From the NCBI GenBank assembly GCA_902461565.1, contig CABPYL010000059.1:1-10049 (forward strand): DNA of 10,049 nt, read 5' to 3'. Shown here piece by piece: positions 1 through 7,958 of the stretch. The notes beneath the pieces were generated by a model that was not told the origin of the DNA, made no database searches, and saw only the letters and a list, made by a program, of their open reading frames with translations. The stretch comes from an uncultured Porphyromonadaceae bacterium. Its GTDB lineage: Bacteria > Bacteroidota > Bacteroidia > Bacteroidales > Muribaculaceae. The number at the start of each line of letters is the position of its first letter. The first letter of the stretch is position 1. The translations under genes and the position numbers were made by a program.

Positions 1-5
1 CATTA

Positions 6-13
6 CAAAGGTA
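6..13 (-). promoter_or_regulatory. Possible divergent promoter -7 box (TACCTTTG) for a gene left of the window
   Basis: Read on the minus strand, this is TACCTTTG, an exact fit to the Bacteroidota -7 consensus TAnnTTTG. A transcript from it would start at or just beyond the left edge and run away from mfd. I do not see a TTTG -33 element at the usual distance of about 20 bases; the nearest TTTG on that strand lies 30 bases upstream. A second minus-strand match, TAGATTTG, sits at 44-51 and also lacks a good -33 partner. The call therefore rests on the -7 box alone, and the gene it would serve is not visible. Confidence 0.35.
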
Positions 14-115
14 CGTTTTCTATCTTATCCTCGTTTGCCGCTGCAAATCTAAGGTATATCGTTAAGAAACGGACTGTTTCTATAGTATTTTCGATCTTCG
101 TCATTGTATTTCGCT

Positions 116-147
116 TTTGCGCAGGGAGGGAAAAATTGCTAAATTTG
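116..147 (+). promoter_or_regulatory. Bacteroidota-type promoter of mfd
   Basis: TTTG at 116-119 and TAAATTTG at 140-147 are exact matches to the primary-sigma promoter consensus of Bacteroidota (-33 TTTG, -7 TAnnTTTG), separated by 20 bases, which is the normal spacing. Transcription should begin a few bases after 147, around 150-155, giving a leader of roughly 30-35 bases before the mfd start at 186. The leader contains two out-of-frame ATG codons at 158 and 172. There is no Shine-Dalgarno sequence, only an A-rich stretch next to the start, as is common in this phylum. Confidence 0.78.
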
Positions 148-185
148 CGTTTTAGTAATGGGCGCAAAGAAATGCCCTGCGAAAA

Positions 186-3100
186 ATGAGAACAGACGAT
201 ATCTGTAAGTTGATTGTGAGCGCCGGCCGTCGCCGGTCGCTCAAGGCTCTGTGCGGCAAACCCGGTGCAAAGGTTTATGGCGTGGCCGGTTCGTCGGCTG
301 CGATGATGATTACGGCCCTTCCTGCGGGCGATGCGCCTGTGATTGTGGTGGGTGATACCCTCGACGATGCCGGCTATCTGTATTTCGATCTCTGTCGGCT
401 GGCCGGAGAGGAAGCTGTCGTTTTCTTGCCGTCGGGCTACCGCCGCGACATCAAATACGGGCAGGTTGACGCACCTAACCAGATTCTGCGTACCGAAACG
501 CTCAAACGTCTTGCCGACGGCAACGCAGCTTTTCTTGTAACCTATCCCGAGGCGCTTGCCGAGACGGTGGCTTCCCGTGAAGAACTGAAGGCCCACACGC
601 TGCTGCTGTCCACAAGCGCGAGCGCCGATATGGATGTTACGCGCCACTGGCTGATAGAAAACGGATTCAGGGAGGTTGATTATGTATACGAGCCGGGGCA
701 GTTCGCTATCCGTGGCTCTATATTTGATATTTTCTCTTACTCGCGCGAGCAACCCGTCCGGCTGGATTTTTTCGGCGACGATATCGAATCCATCCGTCTG
801 TTCAACGTGGAGACGCAGTTGTCCGAATCCCGACTGGACAGCATAGAGATTACCGCCAACATGGCCGAAGGTGCCGGACGTATCTCGCTGATGGATTATC
901 TGTCTCCGGACAGCATTATCGCCTTGCGCAACGAGGATTTCACCATCCATCGTATCCGCGAGGTGGCCGAGGCGGGCGTGTCGGCACTGACACTTCTTAC
1001 CGAGGACGGCGATAAGGAGGCGGTAAAAGATATCGTTGACCCGGACCACTTTGCCTCGAAACTTGCCGGATTCACCCGCATAGGCTTTACGGGGGCCAAA
1101 ATTCCCGACGGTACCCGCAAGAGCACTCCCGCCCTCGATTTCGATTGTTCTCCACAAGGTATATATCATAAGAATTTCGACCTTATCGGTGAATCGTTCC
1201 GCAAATTTCAGGACGACGGATACAGGATTATGATTCTGTCCGACAATCCGAAGCAGTTCGACCGTCTGCGCGAGATTTTCAGGGAACGAAAGGAAAACAT
1301 CTCCTTCGAGGGCATCGACGGCACATTGCACGAGGGCTTTGTGGACCACTCTGCAAAGATTTGTGTGTTCACCGACCATCAGATTTTCGATCGGTTCCAC
1401 AAATATACCCTCAAGAGCGACCGTGCCCGTTCGGGCAAACTGGCACTCTCGCTGCGCGAACTAGGACAAATAGAGGTGGGCGACTATATCGTGCACGTCG
1501 ACCACGGCGTGGGTCGTTTCGCAGGCCTGTTGCGCACAAATGTAAACGGCCGCGTGCAGGAAGTGATTAAACTTGTGTATGCCGACGAAGGCATACTCCT
1601 TGTATCCATCCATGCCCTGCACAAACTTGCCAAGTACCGCGGCAAGGAGGGCGTGCCTCCCAGAATAAACCGCATCGGCGGCGGACAGTGGGAGAAGATG
1701 AAGGAGCGGACCAAAAACAAACTCAAGGATATCGCCCGCGACCTTATCAAACTCTATGCCGCCCGCAAGAATGAGAAAGGTTTCGCTTTCTCGCCCGACA
1801 CATATCTGCAGAACGAGCTGGAAGCCAGCTTTATCTACGAGGATACGCCCGATCAGCTTACTGCCACGCAGGCCGTAAAGGCCGATATGGAGAGCGAGCG
1901 TCCTATGGACCGTCTTATTTGCGGAGATGTGGGATTCGGAAAAACGGAGATTGCGATACGTGCCGCATTCAAGGCTGCCGTGGACGGTAAACAAGTCGCT
2001 GTGCTCGTACCAACGACGGTACTTGCGTATCAGCACTATAACACGTTCAAGGACAGGCTCAAGGATTTCCCTGTCAGGGTAGAGTACCTGTCGCGCGCAC
2101 GTTCGTCAAAGGACGAAAAGGCTATCCTAAAGGACCTCGCCGAAGGAAAAATCGACATTATAATCGGAACGCACAAACTTATCGGCAAGACGGTTAAGTT
2201 CAAGGACCTGGGCCTGCTGGTCATCGATGAGGAGCAGAAATTCGGCGTATCGGTAAAGGAAAAGCTGCGTCAGCTGAAAGTGAACATTGACACCCTGACG
2301 ATGAGCGCCACTCCAATCCCGCGCACGCTTCAGTTCTCGCTGATGGGTGCCCGCGACCTATCCACTATAACTACTCCTCCGCCAAATCGTTACCCCATAA
2401 TAACGTCGGTGGATTCTCTTTCCGACGAACTCGTTGCCGAGGCCATCAATTTCGAGCTTGCCCGTAACGGACAGGTGTTCTTTGTGAATCCCCGTATCGA
2501 GGGGTTGTACGACCTCGAGGCCATGATACGCCGTGTGGTGCCCGATGCCCGCACGATTGTGGCGCACGGCCAGATGCCGCCGGAGAAGCTGGAGAAGGCT
2601 ATCAACGATTTTACGGCGCACGACTATGACATTATGCTAGCCACAACCATTATTGAGAGCGGTATAGACATGCCAAATGTCAACACCATAATAATTAACA
2701 ACGCACAGTATTTCGGCCTGAGTGAGCTACATCAGCTGCGCGGACGCGTGGGCCGCAGCTCCCGCAAGGCGTTCTGCTATCTGATGGTGCCCCCCGGCCA
2801 ACCCCTCACGCCCGATGCGCATCGCCGTCTGCAGGCTATCGAGAGTTTTGCCGACCTCGGTTCGGGCATACATATTGCCATGCAGGACCTTGATATCCGC
2901 GGAGCCGGCAATCTGCTTGGCGCCGAGCAGTCGGGCTTCATTGCCGATCTCGGCTACGAGACATATCAGAAGATTCTGCGCGAGGCTGTTACGGAACTAC
3001 GTACCGAGGAATTTCCGGAAATGGCGGCGGAGGACAAGGATGCTGCCGCCGATTTTGTGTCGGATTGCGTGATAGAATCCGATCTCGAGTTGCTTCTGCC

Positions 3101-3521
3101 GTTCAGCTATGTGCCACAGGAGAGTGAACGCATCGCCCTGTATCAGGAACTGGACAGCATCGAGCGCGAGGAAGATCTGAAAGCCTTTGAGGCGCGTCTG
3201 GTGGACCGTTTCGGCCGCATACCTGATGCCGCGCGAGAACTGTTGCGCGTGCCCGGTCTGCGCCGTCTGGCGCGCCGTCTGGGTATAGAAAAGGTTACGA
3301 TAAAGCAGGACACTATGTATACCTTCTTTGTGGACGACAGCAACAAGGCTTATTATCAGTCGCCAATGTTCGGCCGCATGCTGGCATATCTGCAGAACCA
3401 TCCGCGGCGCGTGGCAATCCGCGAGCGTAACGACAGACGCAGTTTCTCTTTCGCCAATGTGAAAAGTATATCGGAAGCGTTGTCGATTTTCCAGGAAATT
3501 CTTGCTGCACAGCCGATTTAG
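186..3521 (+). CDS. mfd: Transcription-repair coupling factor Mfd
   Basis: Mfd is a cytoplasmic ATP-dependent DNA translocase that binds RNA polymerase stalled at DNA damage, pushes it off the template and recruits UvrA, so that the transcribed strand is repaired first. At 1111 residues it is close to the family's usual size (E. coli 1148). The N-terminal UvrB-like module contains the conserved block around 165-200 (DYVYEPGQFAIRG, then FDIFS). The RNA-polymerase-interacting domain begins near 423 (LRELGQIEVGDYIVHVDHGVG). The translocase has Walker A GDVGFGKT at 580-587, DEEQ at 681-684, SATPIPRT at 707-714 and motif VI QLRGRVGR at 850-857. The TRG relay motif spans about 879-918, with the family's SFADLGSG and DLDIRGAGNLLG. 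The autoinhibitory C-terminal domain occupies roughly 960-1111. The start is the first in-frame ATG after the promoter at 116-147. The gene stands alone, its stop overlapping that of the convergent PAP2 gene by 4 bases. No frameshift or missing motif is seen. Confidence 0.98.
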   Translation: MRTDDICKLIVSAGRRRSLKALCGKPGAKVYGVAGSSAAMMITALPAGDAPVIVVGDTLDDAGYLYFDLCRLAGEEAVVFLPSGYRRDIKYGQVDAPNQILRTETLKRLADGNAAFLVTYPEALAETVASREELKAHTLLLSTSASADMDVTRHWLIENGFREVDYVYEPGQFAIRGSIFDIFSYSREQPVRLDFFGDDIESIRLFNVETQLSESRLDSIEITANMAEGAGRISLMDYLSPDSIIALRNEDFTIHRIREVAEAGVSALTLLTEDGDKEAVKDIVDPDHFASKLAGFTRIGFTGAKIPDGTRKSTPALDFDCSPQGIYHKNFDLIGESFRKFQDDGYRIMILSDNPKQFDRLREIFRERKENISFEGIDGTLHEGFVDHSAKICVFTDHQIFDRFHKYTLKSDRARSGKLALSLRELGQIEVGDYIVHVDHGVGRFAGLLRTNVNGRVQEVIKLVYADEGILLVSIHALHKLAKYRGKEGVPPRINRIGGGQWEKMKERTKNKLKDIARDLIKLYAARKNEKGFAFSPDTYLQNELEASFIYEDTPDQLTATQAVKADMESERPMDRLICGDVGFGKTEIAIRAAFKAAVDGKQVAVLVPTTVLAYQHYNTFKDRLKDFPVRVEYLSRARSSKDEKAILKDLAEGKIDIIIGTHKLIGKTVKFKDLGLLVIDEEQKFGVSVKEKLRQLKVNIDTLTMSATPIPRTLQFSLMGARDLSTITTPPPNRYPIITSVDSLSDELVAEAINFELARNGQVFFVNPRIEGLYDLEAMIRRVVPDARTIVAHGQMPPEKLEKAINDFTAHDYDIMLATTIIESGIDMPNVNTIIINNAQYFGLSELHQLRGRVGRSSRKAFCYLMVPPGQPLTPDAHRRLQAIESFADLGSGIHIAMQDLDIRGAGNLLGAEQSGFIADLGYETYQKILREAVTELRTEEFPEMAAEDKDAAADFVSDCVIESDLELLLPFSYVPQESERIALYQELDSIEREEDLKAFEARLVDRFGRIPDAARELLRVPGLRRLARRLGIEKVTIKQDTMYTFFVDDSNKAYYQSPMFGRMLAYLQNHPRRVAIRERNDRRSFSFANVKSISEALSIFQEILAAQPI

Positions 3522-4306
3522 AATACAACCGTGAGCGCGAACCCTGCCGAACGTTCGGTGGGGTTGTAGTACGGCATTGCCGCGGCGACGGGCTGTGTCG
3601 GCTTTTCGAAATTGAACCATTTCTGGTACAGCGGCAGCATCCAGTAGCCTATTCTTGCCGATAGGATACCTATGCCTGCGCCGGCAAGCACATCGTTGAG
3701 CCAGTGGCGCCCGTTGTACATGCGCAGGAATGCCACGCCGGTGGCGACGGTGTACGCACCTATGGCGTAAGGCAGCCCGTATTCCAGGCGCATCAGTTCT
3801 GCTCCGGCGAAAGCCTTGGCCGTATGGCCGGACGGGAACGACCGCTTGTCGCTGCCGTCGGGACGTTCCTCGTCAACGGCAAGTTTCATGCCTTCGGTCA
3901 TTATGCCGAGAGCCACCGTCGCGGTGGCTCCGGCAAGAAGCCGCCCGACAATGCCGTGGCGGCTGCGGACCCCTGCCGTGCCCAGCCCTATATAGGCTGC
4001 GGCGGGCAGGTATTGCAAATAATCGTCAACTTTTATGTGGTGGTCGCCGCGCCATTCGGCGAAGCGATCGTTCATTTTGCGTTTTTCCTTACAGAACCAC
4101 CCGTTGGAAACACCGAAACCGCCTGCCGCCACAAGAGCGGCGGGCGCTATCAGTTGTTTGTAGTTGAACCGGTACCATTGCCGGGTATCTACCGTCGTGG
4201 TGAGTGTGTCGGCAGGTGCGGTGTCGGGCTGCTGTGCTGCCGTCGAAACGGGGCGGAGCACAAGCAGACAAAGGAGGAGGGGAATGAGGAATCCGGGTAT
4301 GTTCAT
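3518..4306 (-). CDS. Exported PAP2-family phosphatase, last gene of the efflux operon
   Basis: This 262-residue protein belongs to the type 2 phosphatidic acid phosphatase (PAP2) superfamily, whose members remove phosphate from lipid phosphates such as phosphatidic acid, lipid A or undecaprenyl pyrophosphate. The full three-part signature is present: K141 with RP at 148-149 (K-x6-RP), PSGH at 158-161, and R195-x5-H201-x3-D205, so the histidine nucleophile H201 and its partners are intact. The usual serine before R195 is leucine. Residues 1-24 look like a cleavable signal peptide (hydrophobic 6-17, then STAAQQ), and a hydrophobic core follows (about 51-66, 101-136, 179-225). The active site should face the periplasm. 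The chain ends in GFALTVVF, with a terminal phenylalanine resembling the last strand of an outer-membrane protein. The ATG overlaps the stop of the tolC-like gene (ATGA), implying translational coupling. The family and export are well supported; the substrate is unknown, and lipid A or undecaprenyl phosphates are only guesses. Confidence 0.93.
   Translation of the reverse strand: MNIPGFLIPLLLCLLVLRPVSTAAQQPDTAPADTLTTTVDTRQWYRFNYKQLIAPAALVAAGGFGVSNGWFCKEKRKMNDRFAEWRGDHHIKVDDYLQYLPAAAYIGLGTAGVRSRHGIVGRLLAGATATVALGIMTEGMKLAVDEERPDGSDKRSFPSGHTAKAFAGAELMRLEYGLPYAIGAYTVATGVAFLRMYNGRHWLNDVLAGAGIGILSARIGYWMLPLYQKWFNFEKPTQPVAAAMPYYNPTERSAGFALTVVF
3540..3565. repeat. Hairpin around the palindrome CCGAACGTTCGG at the mfd/PAP2 junction
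   Basis: The 12-base perfect palindrome CCGAACGTTCGG lies at 3547-3558. Flanking bases extend it to an 11-pair stem (3540-3550 with 3555-3565, including two G-U pairs when read as plus-strand RNA) closed by the loop ACGT. It starts 19 bases after the mfd stop codon and lies inside the 3' end of the PAP2 gene. It could end or stabilise the mfd transcript, since the two genes leave no intergenic space for a terminator. No T-run follows on either strand, so it is not a standard intrinsic terminator. It may simply reflect the PAP2 coding sequence. Confidence 0.4.
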
Positions 4307-5598
4307 TGTGGATTGTTGTAGAATTCGAGGATGCGGGCGCGCAGAACACGTTCGTATCGTGCCTGTACCTGTTGGGCGAGGGCCGAAGTATAGTTCGATT
4401 TTGCCTTCTCGAATTCCGTGGCGTTGGCTTTGCCGTTGTCGTATTTCACTTTCATGGCTTCGAAAGCCGCTTTCGAGCTCGCTACAGCCTTTTGAGTGGA
4501 TTCAACCTGCTTGCTTGCGCGCACTGCCTGTGTATGTGCCTGGGTGATTGCTTTGTATAGCTGGTTTCGGGCATTGTCGAGTTCGAGTTTTGCGCTTTCT
4601 TCCTGCAGACGGGCCCGACGGACGTTGTTGCGTGTTCCGAAGGCGTCGAAAATAGGTACGGAGAGAGAGAATCCTATCGACTGCGAGAAGTTATGACGCA
4701 TCTGCGAGCCGAAACTCTCGTTGTCGAAGCCCGAGGTCTTGTAGTAGTTGGTGCCGAGGCCGGCGCTGAACGAGAGAGTAGGAATATAACCGGCTTTTGC
4801 CAGCGATATATTCTTTTCGGCAGCCTCGCGGTTAAGACGGCCTGCGCGGATTGTATGATTGTGTGCCCATGCGTTGGCAAAGACGTCGTCGGGATTGAGG
4901 ATGAAAGGATTGTCGTCGGCTAACGGCTCTATTTCAAAACCTTCTGCCGAAGGGAGATTCAGCAGCTGTGTAAGGTCGAGCACCGCAATGATGCTGTCGC
5001 TTTCGGCACTGGTCACACTCAGTTCGTCCTGGCCCACCTGAGCCTCGGCCTCATAGATGTCCAGTTCGGGAATCTTGCCGGCTTCCAGGAGCACGCGCCT
5101 GCGGACAAGCTCGTCCTGCGAGATTTTCAGATTAATACGCGCAACCTGCAGCATTTCGCCGGCATAGAGCGTCTGCAGATACTGGGAAATTACGTTGAGC
5201 GTAATATCGTCTTTTGCGGCCTCGGTCTGTTCAAGCAGTGCCTGAAGACTCTTGCGGCTGTATTCCAGCCGGCGGATGGCGGTGAGACCCTGAAATATCG
5301 GCAGGCTCAGCTGTGCGCCGGCACTGAACGAACTGGTGTTGCGGTCGGCGTAGGTGTTGTCCATAGTCAGCGCGCGGCCGAAGCTGAAGTTTTGCGAGGC
5401 GTATCCGCTTACCTGCGGCAGGAAGCGGTCTTTGGCTTCGGTAACCTCAAGTTCGCCCTGGCGGGCGGAGAGGCGGCGCTGATGAATGTCGATATTGTGG
5501 TCTATGGCATATTGCACGCAGCGCTCCAGCGACCAAGTCTCTGCAAAAGCGCCTGCGGCACCGAGCGCGAGGGCTATTGTTAGTATCAGCTTCTTCAT
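4303..5598 (-). CDS. TolC-family outer-membrane efflux channel
   Basis: The protein (431 residues) is an outer-membrane factor, the trimeric channel-tunnel through which a tripartite pump discharges its substrate outside the cell. Residues 1-19 are a signal peptide (MKK, then a hydrophobic stretch ending AFA before E20). There is no lipobox at the cleavage site, so it is probably not a lipoprotein. The mature chain shows the two-fold internal repeat of the family: a strand ending in LPIF (99-102) followed by long helices to about 205, then VPIF (314-317) followed by helices to about 412. LEAGKIPELDI (171-181) and YDNGKANATEF (386-396) occupy equivalent places in the two halves. The length is normal. 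It lies 5 bases after the adaptor gene and shares ATGA with the following PAP2 gene. This is the expected partner of the adaptor and permeases encoded upstream; the family call is secure, the exported compound is not known. Confidence 0.95.
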   Translation of the reverse strand: MKKLILTIALALGAAGAFAETWSLERCVQYAIDHNIDIHQRRLSARQGELEVTEAKDRFLPQVSGYASQNFSFGRALTMDNTYADRNTSSFSAGAQLSLPIFQGLTAIRRLEYSRKSLQALLEQTEAAKDDITLNVISQYLQTLYAGEMLQVARINLKISQDELVRRRVLLEAGKIPELDIYEAEAQVGQDELSVTSAESDSIIAVLDLTQLLNLPSAEGFEIEPLADDNPFILNPDDVFANAWAHNHTIRAGRLNREAAEKNISLAKAGYIPTLSFSAGLGTNYYKTSGFDNESFGSQMRHNFSQSIGFSLSVPIFDAFGTRNNVRRARLQEESAKLELDNARNQLYKAITQAHTQAVRASKQVESTQKAVASSKAAFEAMKVKYDNGKANATEFEKAKSNYTSALAQQVQARYERVLRARILEFYNNPQ

Positions 5599-5603
5599 GG
5601 CAT

Positions 5604-6695
5604 TTACATCATTTTGGCTCCACGGATTTTTTCGCCGGTGGCGATGCCGTCCTTAACCTCTATTTTTATGCCGTCGCTCATGCCTGTCGTAACGGGGCGC
5701 CGGGTATACTGGTTCTTGACGCTGTCGGTGAGCACATAAACGAATGTGCTGTCGCCCTCGAATGTTACTGTCGATTCTGGAACGGTGATTACACTGTCGG
5801 CCTTCGCCAGAACTACAGTTGCGTTGGCAGAGTATCCGGCACGCAGACCCTCGGAGCTGTCGATTACGAGAGCTGCCTTGATTTCGAAGGAGTTGGCGCC
5901 TGAACTGTCGTCACCCTTGGGCGAGATGTATTCTATCGTAGCCAGTGGCTTGAGGTCGGGCATGGCGCCGATGCTGATGTCCATTGGCATGCCTATGCGC
6001 AGGCTGCCTACTTCCGTTTCGTCTACTTTGCCTTTGAAGATAAGTTTGTTCATGTCCGCTACGGTAGCGATGGTGGTGCCGTCGTTCATGGTGTTGGCCT
6101 GGATTACCGACGAGCCGACCTTTACGGGCACATCGAGCACAAGGCCGGTGATTGTGGCACGCACAAGGGTGTTGCTCTCCGATGCGTTATATTTGGAAAC
6201 GCCCTGGCGTACAATGTTGTATGAGTCGCGGGCCGATTCCAGCTCTTCTTTGGCTTTCAGGTAGTTTTTCTCGGTGGTCTCGTAGTCCTCGCGCGATATC
6301 ACTTTCTTTTCGTACAGTGCTTTGTCGCGGTTGTATTTTACAAGGGCGTCGTCAAGTTCGATTTCGGCGTTGGTTACGCGGTTCTGAGCCGACGAGAGTT
6401 GCGAGTCGTCGGGAATCACCTTGATTTTTGCTATTACATCACCTTCGTTCACGTTTTCGCCGGCTTCAACGAGAATTTCACTGATAATACCGGAAATCTG
6501 AGGTTTGATTTCAATTTCGTCGCGCGGTTCAATCTTGCCTGTCAGTACTGTGGAGCGCTCTATGCTCCCTATCTCGGGGCTTACTGTCGCGTAGTTTTCT
6601 TCGGGTGTGCGGCTGTTGAGGTAAAGGAACACGAACGTTCCCACAAAAATGAGCCCGATAATCACCCATAGCATGATGCGGAATACTTTTTTCAT
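5604..6695 (-). CDS. MacA/HlyD-type periplasmic adaptor subunit
   Basis: This 363-residue membrane-fusion protein would bridge the inner-membrane permeases and the TolC-like channel. It has a single N-terminal membrane anchor at about 7-26 with basic residues before it, and no lipobox. The order of parts is that of the RND/MacA adaptor family. The first half of a lipoyl domain is at about 62-92 (SGIISEILVEAGENVNEGD). A helical hairpin rich in charged residues runs from about 97 to 167, and the lipoyl domain returns at about 176-197 (VRATITGLVLDVPV). A beta-barrel domain starts near 208 (IATVADMNKLIFKGKVDETE), and a membrane-proximal domain extends to the C-terminus (TGMSDGIKIEVKDG). The gene starts 14 bases after the second permease and ends 5 bases before the tolC-like gene. 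The fairly short hairpin resembles MacA-type adaptors, consistent with the ABC permeases next door rather than an RND pump. The start ATG directly precedes the basic residues of the anchor (MKKVFR). Confidence 0.95.
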   Translation of the reverse strand: MKKVFRIMLWVIIGLIFVGTFVFLYLNSRTPEENYATVSPEIGSIERSTVLTGKIEPRDEIEIKPQISGIISEILVEAGENVNEGDVIAKIKVIPDDSQLSSAQNRVTNAEIELDDALVKYNRDKALYEKKVISREDYETTEKNYLKAKEELESARDSYNIVRQGVSKYNASESNTLVRATITGLVLDVPVKVGSSVIQANTMNDGTTIATVADMNKLIFKGKVDETEVGSLRIGMPMDISIGAMPDLKPLATIEYISPKGDDSSGANSFEIKAALVIDSSEGLRAGYSANATVVLAKADSVITVPESTVTFEGDSTFVYVLTDSVKNQYTRRPVTTGMSDGIKIEVKDGIATGEKIRGAKMM

Positions 6696-6709
6696 ATTGT
6701 AGATTTTGA

Positions 6710-7957
6710 TTATTTGTCGTTGATGGCTTCTATTGGTTTAATTTTCATGGCCTTGATTGCCGGCAGAGTGCCTGCGGCGCAGCCAAGGATAAAGAAGATT
6801 ACGATGATGGATATCGCCGTGGTGAATGTTATGCCGAAACCGGCCAGGCCGTTAAGCGGGTCGGCGGTAAGTTTGTCGGCGATTGCCAGTACAATGGCTG
6901 CGAAACATACGCCGGCTGTGCCTGCCACAAGAGTGAGCACAATGCTTTCCGAGAGTACCTGCATTGTTATGTCGCGCGGTTTGGCGCCTATGGCGCGGCG
7001 TATGCCGAATTCGTGAGTGCGCTCTTTCACAATAATCCACATTATGTTGCCTACGCCTATCACACCGGCCATAAGCGAGCCGGCGCCTACGAAGAATGCA
7101 AGAAGCGCCAGACCCATGAACATATTGTTGATCATATCGAACATCTCGGAGATGTCCATGAAACTTACTGCGTTTCTGTCGTCCGGGTGGATGGAATGGC
7201 GGCTGCTGAGTGTGCGCCGTATGGCATTTTCGTTGTCGGTCGGTTTCATGCCTCTGGGCGCCGTGTAGATGAAGAATCCAACAGAATTACCCTGGTTGAA
7301 CGTGCGTCGTATCGTGCTGTTGGAAACAATATAGGAATCGTCGATACGCCCGGCGATGCTCGCCTCACCTTTCTGCCCGGCGACACCTATCACAGTGAAA
7401 GTTATGCCGTTAAGCGTAATCTGTTTGCCCACTGCCTCCTCGTTGCCGAATAGCTCGTTGGCAAGATTCTTACCCACAACAACTACTTTTTTTGCATCGC
7501 GCTCGTCAAGTTCGTTGACGAAGCGGCCGGAGTACATTACCGGTGTCATAAGTTCGGAATACTCCGGTTCCACACCTAAGATCTGTCCGCTCTTGGAGCG
7601 TACGGAGTAGGCACCCGTGCCGTGCGTGGCGTTGATAGTCGATGATTTTTCGATGGCCGGAGCCACCTGACGGATCGCCTCTATATCCTGCACGTTCATA
7701 TTCCAGTACGAGCCCTTGTTGTAGCCCATGTAGGATATCGAACGGGTGTCGCTGAACACACCTCCGAGGTTGGTGGAGAAGCCCGCGAAGTTGCGGCTCA
7801 TCATTCCTTTAAGACCATCGGCGCCGCCGGTGAGCAGCGCGAGCATCGCCGTGCCCCAGAAGATGCCGAAAGCCGTAAGGAACGTCCTGGTCTTGTTGCG
7901 GGCCAGCGACGCGCCTATCTCGCGCCAGTTTTCTATGTCGAATAAACTTGTTTTCAT
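6710..7957 (-). CDS. ABC transporter permease, MacB/FtsX type (second of two)
   Basis: This 415-residue inner-membrane protein has the MacB permease plan without an attached ATPase. One transmembrane segment lies at about 26-45, followed by a large periplasmic MacB-type domain (about 46-278). The FtsX domain then has three segments near 281-309, 336-360 and 376-400. The cytoplasmic loop KERTHEFGIRRAIGAKP (311-327) is the conserved coupling region that contacts the ATPase. In MacB-type systems the membrane part does not carry substrate across the inner membrane; it moves like a bellows to drive material from the periplasm through the TolC-like channel. Its ATG follows the stop of the first permease by one base (TGATATG), so translation is probably coupled. 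The two permeases share the coupling loop and C-terminal end (IKPIEAINDK here, VKPVEALRDE there), but their periplasmic domains differ clearly. They are therefore diverged paralogues that probably pair as a heterodimer. Confidence 0.94.
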   Translation of the reverse strand: MKTSLFDIENWREIGASLARNKTRTFLTAFGIFWGTAMLALLTGGADGLKGMMSRNFAGFSTNLGGVFSDTRSISYMGYNKGSYWNMNVQDIEAIRQVAPAIEKSSTINATHGTGAYSVRSKSGQILGVEPEYSELMTPVMYSGRFVNELDERDAKKVVVVGKNLANELFGNEEAVGKQITLNGITFTVIGVAGQKGEASIAGRIDDSYIVSNSTIRRTFNQGNSVGFFIYTAPRGMKPTDNENAIRRTLSSRHSIHPDDRNAVSFMDISEMFDMINNMFMGLALLAFFVGAGSLMAGVIGVGNIMWIIVKERTHEFGIRRAIGAKPRDITMQVLSESIVLTLVAGTAGVCFAAIVLAIADKLTADPLNGLAGFGITFTTAISIIVIFFILGCAAGTLPAIKAMKIKPIEAINDK

Positions 7958-7958
7958 A

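Noticed and set aside
3..104. A 33-codon minus-strand frame (begins MTKIENTIETVRF) left of mfd
   Set aside because: It is the tail of the long antisense frame with an ATG by chance. The left-facing -7-like boxes lie inside it and would start transcription after its start codon.
3..1400. A 465-codon open frame on the minus strand, opposite the first third of mfd and running through its promoter
   Set aside because: It is antisense to a secure, fully conserved gene, crosses the mfd promoter, and its translation resembles no family I know, with no domains or signals. Long antisense frames arise readily from codon bias in GC-rich genes.
1461..2036. A 191-codon minus-strand frame opposite the RNA-polymerase-binding and translocase parts of mfd
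   Set aside because: It is the complement of conserved Mfd motifs with no promoter or recognisable domain.
2997..3620. A 207-codon minus-strand frame spanning the mfd 3' end
   Set aside because: It overlaps both mfd and the real PAP2 gene in another frame, and its composition looks like antisense shadow.
4269..4282. AAAGGAGGAGGGGA on the plus strand, resembling a ribosome-binding site
   Set aside because: It is the complement of the leucine codons in the PAP2 signal peptide, and no plus-strand gene follows.
3704..4321. A 205-codon plus-strand frame opposite the PAP2 gene
   Set aside because: The minus-strand PAP2 frame carries the complete catalytic signature and signal peptide; the opposite frame shows nothing recognisable.
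5746..6264. A 172-codon plus-strand frame opposite the adaptor gene
   Set aside because: The minus-strand adaptor has all expected domains; the plus-strand frame is serine-, arginine- and threonine-rich shadow sequence.
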